The position numbers were made by a program, and so were the translations under genes. This document shows, piece after piece, positions 7,555 to 14,861 of a stretch of DNA of 24,046 nt. A model generated the notes under the pieces. That model was not told where the DNA came from and did no database searches. It worked only from the letters and a program-made list of their open reading frames with translations. This DNA is from a virus. The DNA lies in IMG/VR virus record IMGVR_UViG_3300032331_001206, positions 1 to 24,046 of that record. The stretch is one strand, 5' to 3'. Position 1 is the stretch's first letter. The number at the start of each line of letters is the position of its first letter.

Positions 7555-10500
7555 ATGCCTAGAGATATTATTGGTGAAAGTTTTAAACCGTATGTAGCAT
7601 TACAAATTGGTGTTAGACAAAATGCATTAGGTTTATATAAAGAAAGAAACCCAGATCTATTAAAATACATAAATAATAATACATCTTGGGTTAGATTATC
7701 TTCAGGTGTTAATATAACATATGAAAAAGCTAAAGAATTAGGAGTTACTAACTTTTCAGGAGATCTTTTAGCTAAAAAATCAGTATTATTTTCTGCACGA
7801 AAATATGAAAGTTACAATGTAGGTAATTTCGCTGGTGACTTTACACATGGTGTTGGTTATGACAAACAAAATCCTTCATATGGTTATACACCATCAATTG
7901 GACTAGCTGGAAATGATTTAAATGGAGTAGATGTTACAACATATGGTCTAGTACCACCCCCAGGTATAGTTTCAGCTGAAATTAAATCATTAAATAGAGG
8001 TTCATTAAGAGAAGCTACTGTTGAAATAGTATGTCATAGTTTAGCTCAATTTAGAATAATAGAAGCATTATATTTAAAATTAAAGTTTAGTATGTTTCTA
8101 GAGTGGGGTCATACTTTATGGTATGATAATAACACACTTCGTAATGATATGCCTGATTGGGTTCACCAAGGATTTTTAAATGGTGATTATGATCAAGATA
8201 AAGTACTAGAAATATTAGAACAACAAAGAGAATCATATTGTGGAAACTATGATGGTTATTTAGGATATGTTAGAAATTTTGATTGGAGTTTAAGACAAGA
8301 TGGAGGATACAATATTACATTAAAACTTATATCTATAGGTGATGTTATTGAATCATTAAAAGTTAACACTAACTACCCAGGAATCCAAAGTACAACAGAA
8401 TCTACTGAAGAAAACCAAAATAAACCCCCAGTTATAGTTAATAAAAATAAATCTACAATAAATCAAATATTATATGCTCTTAGAAGTGAGATTGATCAAC
8501 AAAATGGTATTATAAATGGATTTAATGATGGGGGAACTGGCGCTAGTTTAACAACTAGCGAAATTGTTAGATTTACAAAAACTAATGCTCAATATGATTT
8601 AATAGCACCTAATTATTTTGATCCTAAAGAAGTAACAGATTGGAATAAGGCTAGTAATATTTTAGTGTATCAAGAAGCTATAAAGAATAGATATTATAGT
8701 TTAGTAACAGAAGAAGATGGTGATGCTGTTCAAAGTGATCTTTATTATATAAAATTAGGTACATTATTAAGAATAATAGAATCATTTTTATTAAAATATG
8801 ATACTTCTAAATCTAATACTGATGGTGTTCATAAACCTATGTTTTATATAGATCATGATTATGAAACTAATTTATGTTTAACTATACCAAACCAAGGAAG
8901 TACTAATCCTCAAATCTGTTTATTAAAACCGTCAGACAACTCAGCTCAAGGTGGTGGAAGTGGAACAGCATCTGCTAAAAAAACATATACTTTATATACT
9001 TATGATCTTTTAGGAAATGGACTTAATTTATGGCCTGATGGTAATTCATTTCAAGCTTATGTTTTTAAACAACCTGTTGTAACACGTAATGTTAGCGAAG
9101 ACAATATTCCATATAATACTAGTAAAATTAAAGGAGTGCCAACTACTGTACCTAATGATGATAAACCTGAACTTATTGACTCAGTAATTCTGACTCGTAG
9201 AGAAGGTCAAACAATAACAGTCCAAGATGCTAATGATTGGGGAAGCAGATATGGATTTAATAAACCATTAACAATAGCCTCAGAAGATGAATTTGAATAC
9301 AATACCGCAGATACTATAGAAGTAGATGAGACATGGTTTACAACAAGTTGGATACAAGGAGCAACTGAAACTGTAGATAATCCTAGAAATTTATCTGGTT
9401 TAGGTGATTATTTTAGAGTTAGTGGATATCCATTTTTAGGTAAATTTATGCATATTCATATTAATTTAGATTTTATATCTACCACATTAACAAATAATAT
9501 AGACGAAGAAGGAAAAGTATCATTATATGCATTTTTAACACAGATAATGCAAGGTATATCAGATGCTACAGGACAAATAAATTCATTTGAAGTAGTATAT
9601 GATGAATTAACTAATTATTTTTATATCATAGATAATAATACTTTACCTGGCGCTGGTGATTATTTAAATAGAGATATGACACCTACTAAACTTAATGTTA
9701 ATTTATTAAATTCTAATGAAGGTAGTTTTGTAAAAGAAGTATCAATTAAAAGTCAATTAGATAATAAATTTGCTTCTACTATATCAATAGGTGCTCAAGT
9801 TAATGGTAATAAAGTAGGAGAAAACGCCACTGCGTTAAGTAAATTAAATGTTGGGTATGAAGATAGAGTACTTAAAGAAAAGTCAAGTATAATTGATGTT
9901 AAAACAGAAGATGAAACAACAACTGATGCTTCTGGATCTATTTCACCTGAACAAGCATATACAAATAACTTAACTCAATATGCTAATATCATTAATAAAA
10001 TTCAAATAGGAACTATAACACAAGATGATATAACTAGTGGGACTGAAGCAGTTGTTGACTTATTTAAATATGAATTAGGGTATTACACTCAACAAGGAAA
10101 TATAGGTGGAGTAGGATTTATTCCTATTAACCTTGAATTAACAATGAAAGGACTTAGTGGTCCTAGAATATATGAGTCATACACTATCAATGATGAAATA
10201 TTACCTGATAACTACAAAAAGAATATACAATTCATAACTAAAGGTGTATCGCATAAAATTAGTGATAACGATTGGGTTACTACTTTAGAAAGTCTTAGTG
10301 GTCCTAGACAAATTAATTTAAAACCAATAGGAGCTGAAAACTTTATAACAGGAGATGGAGCTACTTCTCCTACTGAGGAAACAAACATACTTGACCCATA
10401 CCGTAATATAGGTAATTGTAAAAGAGCATCATCATACCCTAATCTACCAGTAATACCATATGTTAGAACATATATAAGTGATGATGAAATGATGAGAATA

Positions 10501-10971
10501 TTAAAACCTAATTTCTCAAAAGAAGTAGCTTTAGCCGCGTTTGCTATTATGAAAAATGAACAAGGGGAAGGAGATAGATTTAGAGGATTTAATAATAATT
10601 ATGGTGGAATGCAAACTGACTCTGGAAAATGGAGTAATGATGGCGCTATAACAGGTAGATTATGTTTAAAAGATGGAAGTGGTGAGTTTAGAGAATTTGC
10701 TTCTTTTAGTAATGCTGAAGAAGGTATTAAGTATAAAACTACTAAAATTAAAAACTTTGGAATTTATATTGGAGGAACACCAAAGAGATTTGATGATAAC
10801 CCATGGTTCCAAAAACAATTACCTTATGTTAACGCAGTATCAACAACATACGGATATGAGTGGATTAGATCTAGCGCAGGTATAGCTGATGGTAGATGGC
10901 AACAACAACCATTTTTAGATAAAATGCAAGGATTTTATTCAAAAGCAGAACAAGTTTATAACAGAGTTTAA
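7555..10971 (+). CDS. Baseplate hub protein with C-terminal peptidoglycan hydrolase domain
   Basis: The 1138-aa product begins with a hub-like region. Around residues 133-195 it has VPPPGIVSAEIKSLNRG, REATVEIVCHS, a helical IIEALYLKLKF segment and FLEWGHTLW, a pattern found in gp27-type hubs of environmental T4-like phages. Residues 820-945 carry two LSGPR motifs (KGLSGPRIYES, ESLSGPRQINL) typical of the hub's later beta domain. After a Thr/Glu/Asn-rich linker (about 945-985), residues 987-1138 look like a lysozyme or glucosaminidase-type hydrolase: VALAAFAIMKNEQGEG with candidate catalytic Glu1002 or Glu1005, then NNNYGGMQTDSGKW, FASFSNAEEGIKY and aromatic-rich helices. It would sit at the tail tip and cut the cell wall during entry, as T4 gp5 does. 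The domain order, hub then hydrolase in one chain, differs from T4, where gp27 and gp5 are separate. Confidence 0.7.
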   Translation: MPRDIIGESFKPYVALQIGVRQNALGLYKERNPDLLKYINNNTSWVRLSSGVNITYEKAKELGVTNFSGDLLAKKSVLFSARKYESYNVGNFAGDFTHGVGYDKQNPSYGYTPSIGLAGNDLNGVDVTTYGLVPPPGIVSAEIKSLNRGSLREATVEIVCHSLAQFRIIEALYLKLKFSMFLEWGHTLWYDNNTLRNDMPDWVHQGFLNGDYDQDKVLEILEQQRESYCGNYDGYLGYVRNFDWSLRQDGGYNITLKLISIGDVIESLKVNTNYPGIQSTTESTEENQNKPPVIVNKNKSTINQILYALRSEIDQQNGIINGFNDGGTGASLTTSEIVRFTKTNAQYDLIAPNYFDPKEVTDWNKASNILVYQEAIKNRYYSLVTEEDGDAVQSDLYYIKLGTLLRIIESFLLKYDTSKSNTDGVHKPMFYIDHDYETNLCLTIPNQGSTNPQICLLKPSDNSAQGGGSGTASAKKTYTLYTYDLLGNGLNLWPDGNSFQAYVFKQPVVTRNVSEDNIPYNTSKIKGVPTTVPNDDKPELIDSVILTRREGQTITVQDANDWGSRYGFNKPLTIASEDEFEYNTADTIEVDETWFTTSWIQGATETVDNPRNLSGLGDYFRVSGYPFLGKFMHIHINLDFISTTLTNNIDEEGKVSLYAFLTQIMQGISDATGQINSFEVVYDELTNYFYIIDNNTLPGAGDYLNRDMTPTKLNVNLLNSNEGSFVKEVSIKSQLDNKFASTISIGAQVNGNKVGENATALSKLNVGYEDRVLKEKSSIIDVKTEDETTTDASGSISPEQAYTNNLTQYANIINKIQIGTITQDDITSGTEAVVDLFKYELGYYTQQGNIGGVGFIPINLELTMKGLSGPRIYESYTINDEILPDNYKKNIQFITKGVSHKISDNDWVTTLESLSGPRQINLKPIGAENFITGDGATSPTEETNILDPYRNIGNCKRASSYPNLPVIPYVRTYISDDEMMRILKPNFSKEVALAAFAIMKNEQGEGDRFRGFNNNYGGMQTDSGKWSNDGAITGRLCLKDGSGEFREFASFSNAEEGIKYKTTKIKNFGIYIGGTPKRFDDNPWFQKQLPYVNAVSTTYGYEWIRSSAGIADGRWQQQPFLDKMQGFYSKAEQVYNRV

Positions 10972-10973
10972 AT

Positions 10974-11516
10974 ATGACTTACATTCCTCAAAATAAGATT
11001 AAAACTAACCTATACACATCTGGGGATGAATTTACATACTTAAATTCTACTCAAATATATATAGGTTACTATCATAAACTTTATAACGGTAAATATTTTA
11101 CAGGTGCTACTCCTAATTTTACTGATAAAAAAGAAATTGTTGTAGCTAAAGGTCAATCAAATTCTGATTATAAAAATTTTATAGGTGATGGAGCTAAACC
11201 TTCTATATCTTTTTCCCCAATATTACCTACACAACAAGATTATTCTAATGGAGAATTTACTAGATATTTTAGTATTAAAAGAAATCAACCTATATTCACT
11301 GAAATAAATAAAAATACTTACACTCAATTTCAAAAACAAAGTCCTGATGTACTTTGGAAATTATATAGAACATTTTCTTTATTTTGGAAATTAACAGGTA
11401 CAGTGGAAGAAGTAGCCCAAGTAAATAAAAATATAGTTGAATTAACAGAACAAAGAGAAAAAGCACTAGGACTTGGCTTATATTTAAAAGAAAATTATAC
11501 TCAATACTATAAATAA
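10974..11516 (+). CDS. Unassigned virion-associated protein, 180 aa
   Basis: I do not recognise a characterised family. The N-terminal half is Tyr/Thr-rich with IYIGYYHKLYNGKYFTGATP, a pattern I have seen in structural-block proteins of environmental phages. The C-terminal part is helical (about 120-180) with SPDVLWKLYRTFSLFWKLTG and a charged helix ending LGLGLYLKENY. No signal peptide or membrane segment is visible. It starts 2 nt after the hub stop and its stop overlaps the next ATG by one base (TAATG). It belongs to the baseplate-fibre operon, so a baseplate accessory or fibre-connecting role is likely by position only. Confidence 0.7.
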   Translation: MTYIPQNKIKTNLYTSGDEFTYLNSTQIYIGYYHKLYNGKYFTGATPNFTDKKEIVVAKGQSNSDYKNFIGDGAKPSISFSPILPTQQDYSNGEFTRYFSIKRNQPIFTEINKNTYTQFQKQSPDVLWKLYRTFSLFWKLTGTVEEVAQVNKNIVELTEQREKALGLGLYLKENYTQYYK

Positions 11517-11842
11517 TGAGTACAAGAACACCATTTCAGTGGGATAACGCAAATTTTTCTTGGGATGCGAATCCATTCCCGAATCAAAGTAAAAATCCGT
11601 TTACTTGGGATGATTGCGCGTTAATAACCGAGGTAATAGGTGCGTTAGGTGGAGGTTACACGCCAGATGATTTTTTTGGTAAACAACCTGATAAGAAACA
11701 AAAATTTATAAAGTTACTTTGTAAAGTAGAAGGCAAAGAATACAAAGAAACTAAAGAGGTACTAGATCGTAAAATACGTATATCGGACATATCCCTAGTT
11801 GCTAAGGAAGTCTTAGGAATAAACATAAAAGTAGACTTATAA
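11516..11842 (+). CDS. Unassigned small protein with Trp-Asp repeats, 108 aa
   Basis: The N-terminal 35 residues hold three FxWD units (FQWDNANF, FSWDANPF, FTWDDC) separated by Pro/Asn-rich spacers. Aromatic-Asp repeats of this kind occur in small structural proteins of T4-like environmental phages, but no function is established that I can name. The rest is charged and helical (DKKQKFIKLLCKVEGKEY, then ISLVAKEVLG). Both ends overlap neighbours by one base (TAATG), which suggests translational coupling in a 10974-12399 unit. Composition is slightly less AT-biased than neighbouring genes, with codons such as gcg and ccg. Confidence 0.7.
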   Translation: MSTRTPFQWDNANFSWDANPFPNQSKNPFTWDDCALITEVIGALGGGYTPDDFFGKQPDKKQKFIKLLCKVEGKEYKETKEVLDRKIRISDISLVAKEVLGINIKVDL

Positions 11843-12399
11843 TGTATAAATTATTTACTGACAAAACAGAAGTATTTGAGTGTAATATTAAACTTGAAGG
11901 CGCTTCATTAAAAAACAGCTCAGCTCGATTAATCATTGAGTCTGAAGATGTTAATTTAATGTTCGAAGGAACAATTAATAAAGACGGAAAATGTTCTATT
12001 CCTATTAAAAAATTAAAAGGATTACTAGAAGATAACACCTCAGGTCAAATAAAGCTTGAAGTCATAGCAGAGGATACGTATTTTACTCCTTGGAAATCAG
12101 ATTTTATAGTAGATTCATCTCGTAAAGTAACTGTAGAAGTTAAATCATCGGATGCTGAAATTATAAAAGACACTGCTCCTAAAATTCAAATTACAGGAAT
12201 ACAAGAAGTTGATCCTGTAACTGAACATATTATCAGAATAGTTAAAATGTTGGTTAAAGAAGATATCAATGTTAAAAACTTAACTGTTAAAAAAGATAAA
12301 GTAAATAATATAATCGGTACTTATCTACAAGAAAACAAAGTTGAACAAAATTATGTTCAAGAGATTATAAATGGGATAGTTTCTAAACTACCTAAATAA
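11842..12399 (+). CDS. Conserved unknown beta/alpha protein in the baseplate-fibre block, 185 aa
   Basis: The N-terminal 105 residues alternate short strands (FECNIKLEGASL, ARLIIESEDVNLMFEG, GQIKLEVIAEDTYFTPW, FIVDSSRKVTVEVK), suggesting a beta-sandwich. A Pro/Thr linker and a helical C-terminus follow (HIIRIVKMLVKEDINVKNL, QNYVQEIINGIVSKL). Similar uncharacterised proteins appear beside tail genes in uncultured T4-like phages, to my recollection, and no function is known. The start shares one base with the upstream stop. It precedes the fibre genes and could be an adaptor or assembly factor; this is inferred from position only. Confidence 0.7.
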   Translation: MYKLFTDKTEVFECNIKLEGASLKNSSARLIIESEDVNLMFEGTINKDGKCSIPIKKLKGLLEDNTSGQIKLEVIAEDTYFTPWKSDFIVDSSRKVTVEVKSSDAEIIKDTAPKIQITGIQEVDPVTEHIIRIVKMLVKEDINVKNLTVKKDKVNNIIGTYLQENKVEQNYVQEIINGIVSKLPK

Positions 12400-12411
12400 A
12401 TAAAATAAGTT

Positions 12412-14481
12412 ATGGCTGGACCTTTTGATTTAACAGGTCAGAATATTGAGGATACATACCAACGTATTCTCCAAACTGATGGTACTAACATATATAATGG
12501 AACAGGTTCACTGTTCTCAATCCCATCTGCATTCCCATATACTGGGTCTGCTTTAATAACTGGAAGCTTAGGTGTAACTGGTTCTGTTAGTGTGAATGGA
12601 AGAACTGGGACAGGTTTAATATCTATCTATGGTGATGTAGGGTCAACTTTACGTTTAAATGTAGGATCTTCAAACCCAAATAAATTACAATTTACTCAAG
12701 AATTCACACCTGGAACTCCTACTGAGATAGGTTTTGTATCTAATGAATGGGGTACAGGAATGATTTTAAGTACATTCCAAGACATAATATTTAAACCAGG
12801 TAATACTGAACGAGCTAAATTTGTAAGTGCTACAGGTAATTTCCTTATAGGCACAACTACAGACTCAGCTCGATTAACAGTAAAAGGTTCTGGCACTACA
12901 AGTGCAACAAATAATTTTTCAATAACAGATAGCGCGGATACTTTATTATTTAGGATTAATGATTTAGGTCATATTACTTTAAGTAGTAACCAAGCATCTA
13001 AACAAGCAAAATTCTTTATAAGTGGGTACACTACTTATCCTGCTCTTAATATAACTTCGGGTGCTACAACTTTATCTACAATAGATGGAGGTAATTTAGC
13101 TCTACAAGGTGGGCTTATTCAATTTTATAATGGAACTGGTACAACCGAATGGGGTAGGTTTTTTAGTAATGGAAATTTACTAATACAAACAGGTGGAACC
13201 TATACAGACGCTGGTTATAAACTTGATGTTAGTGGAAGTTTAAGAGTACAAAACAATTCATTAAACACCTTTATTGCTTCCGCGGGAGCAATATCTACTC
13301 GAGCTGATAGTTTAACTTTTAATACAACAACTAACTCATACTATGGGATTGTTTTAACCCCAAGTAATTCTGATGGAGAAATAAGATTTAGAAATAGTAA
13401 CACAGCTAATATTGTAAACGAAGGAAGAAACTTTAACTTTTACACATCAAATGCTAACACTAGTTATGTAGGATCTGCATTTATGTTTTCTGGGGGAACA
13501 CGTGTAGTTGCTGGCCAATCTGCTAACTCACAATGGAACATATTTTATATTAGTGCATCTGTTGCTACTCCTAATGCTGGTTCTGGGAGTTACAATATAT
13601 TAAATATTGGCGGAGGAATAGACCAATCAGGTGGAGGAAATGGAGTTACAAGAGGTTTATATGTTAACCCAACATTAACATCAACACCCGACTTCAGAGC
13701 AATTGAAACTACAACTGGTAGTGTTGTATTTGATGGTGGAAGTGTTGGTATTGGGACAACTTCTTCTTTATTTTTTAAATTAGTTGTTCAAGGTGGTATT
13801 CAAGTAAGAAGTTCTACAAGTAATTTTGTTGGATTATTAATAGGTGACCAGTCTATTAGAAGAAGAGACACTGGAACATTTGCGTTAGGTACTAATGACT
13901 CAGCAACAGCTATTTATATGTTTGCTCCTACAAATAATGTAGGAATAAATACAGCAACTGATGCTGGGTATAAACTCGATGTAAGTGGTAGTACAAGAGT
14001 AAGTGGAACATCAACCCTACAAGGTGCTGTAGCTGTCAATTCAACAAACGTATCAACAGGATATGCTTTATTTGTTAATGGTGTAATAGGTGCTACTTCT
14101 GTAACACTAACCCAAAACTTAACAATGGGTGAGAATTATGCTATTAGTAATAATGGAAGCCAAACAATAGACATTGACGCTAATAATGATAGTACTAATG
14201 CTGTCTTTAGAGTAACAGCTAATGGTACTGCAAATGAATTATTCCGAGTAAACGAAACAGGTAGTTTTGGTATAGGAACTACAACCCCTAATTACAAATT
14301 AGATGTAAGTGGAAGCGCTCGAATTACAAACGGACTTATAATATCAAGTTCTACAACAATAAATGATCAACTTGTTATCAATATTCCCGAAACAGATGGA
14401 CCGATTGATGATACAAGACCAGCAGGATTCTATAAAGCAACAGTGAATGGAGCTGTAGTATTCTTACCATACTATTTATAA
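12412..14481 (+). CDS. Tail fibre-like protein with IGTTTxxYKLDVSGS repeats
   Basis: The 689-aa Gly/Ser/Thr/Asn-rich protein carries at least five degenerate units of the form GNxxIGTTTxxAGYKLDVSGSxRV: GNFLIGTTTDSARLTVKGS, TDAGYKLDVSGSLRVQ, SVGIGTTSSLFFKLVVQGG, ATDAGYKLDVSGSTRV and SFGIGTTTPNYKLDVSGSAR. Such units are known from Bacteroidota surface proteins and phage fibres and probably form a trimeric beta-structured shaft. The short N-terminus (FDLTGQNIEDTYQRILQ) is a candidate attachment segment. The C-terminal 35 residues (INIPETDGPIDDTRP, then AVVFLPYYL) look like a cap. No S74 intramolecular chaperone motif is visible. The leader is aataaaataagttATG. Confidence 0.75.
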   Translation: MAGPFDLTGQNIEDTYQRILQTDGTNIYNGTGSLFSIPSAFPYTGSALITGSLGVTGSVSVNGRTGTGLISIYGDVGSTLRLNVGSSNPNKLQFTQEFTPGTPTEIGFVSNEWGTGMILSTFQDIIFKPGNTERAKFVSATGNFLIGTTTDSARLTVKGSGTTSATNNFSITDSADTLLFRINDLGHITLSSNQASKQAKFFISGYTTYPALNITSGATTLSTIDGGNLALQGGLIQFYNGTGTTEWGRFFSNGNLLIQTGGTYTDAGYKLDVSGSLRVQNNSLNTFIASAGAISTRADSLTFNTTTNSYYGIVLTPSNSDGEIRFRNSNTANIVNEGRNFNFYTSNANTSYVGSAFMFSGGTRVVAGQSANSQWNIFYISASVATPNAGSGSYNILNIGGGIDQSGGGNGVTRGLYVNPTLTSTPDFRAIETTTGSVVFDGGSVGIGTTSSLFFKLVVQGGIQVRSSTSNFVGLLIGDQSIRRRDTGTFALGTNDSATAIYMFAPTNNVGINTATDAGYKLDVSGSTRVSGTSTLQGAVAVNSTNVSTGYALFVNGVIGATSVTLTQNLTMGENYAISNNGSQTIDIDANNDSTNAVFRVTANGTANELFRVNETGSFGIGTTTPNYKLDVSGSARITNGLIISSSTTINDQLVINIPETDGPIDDTRPAGFYKATVNGAVVFLPYYL

Positions 14482-14488
14482 CAAATTA

Positions 14489-14502
14489 ATATTTATAATA
14501 AA
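14489..14502 (+). promoter_or_regulatory. AT-rich repeated element, candidate late promoter (copy 3)
   Basis: Exact copy of the 14-mer atatttataataaa, extended on the left to taatatttataataaa (14487-14502) exactly as at 4636-4651. It sits 14 nt before the 113-aa gene and 7 nt after the fibre gene stop. Confidence 0.45.
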
Positions 14503-14516
14503 CAAATAAAAATAAA

Positions 14517-14858
14517 ATGGCAGTACAAGTAACCGGATTTTTCCAAAACCCACAAACAGGATTGATTTACGAATCTCCTCTATTAACATTAGTACCACAC
14601 CTTCAATATGCAGGTCAAATCGCAATGGATGTATTCATTGCTAACAATGGTGCAGTAGGATATCAAAGTATTGATAAAGCTACTTTAACATATGATCCTA
14701 CAATTACAGATGCATATACTCAATTGATTGATGCTTTAGATACTTATGTAATTGATAATCTTCAAGATGCTAACGCTATCAATAGCGCTTCAACATTTGA
14801 GAAATATTCCCCACCAGCCCCAACACCTGAGCCTACTCCTGAAGAGCCAACAGTTTAA
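14517..14858 (+). CDS. Unassigned small structural-block protein with Pro/Glu-rich tail, 113 aa
   Basis: Not recognised. It has a compact hydrophobic N-terminal part (VTGFFQNPQTGLIYESPLLT, AGQIAMDVFIAN), a helix (ITDAYTQLIDALDTYVIDNLQ) and a flexible tail rich in Pro, Thr and Glu (PPAPTPEPTPEEPTV). Its own candidate late promoter lies directly upstream and the next fibre gene starts 3 nt after its stop, so the two are probably co-expressed. A fibre-attachment or fibre-assembly role is possible by context. The A-rich leader aataaaaataaaATG supports the start. Confidence 0.65.
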   Translation: MAVQVTGFFQNPQTGLIYESPLLTLVPHLQYAGQIAMDVFIANNGAVGYQSIDKATLTYDPTITDAYTQLIDALDTYVIDNLQDANAINSASTFEKYSPPAPTPEPTPEEPTV

Positions 14859-14861
14859 TAA

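Noticed and set aside
11508-11515. TATAAATA on the plus strand, identical to the T4 late promoter core
   Set aside because: It abuts the ATG at 11516, lies within the coupled stop/start overlap and is expected by chance in such AT-rich DNA.
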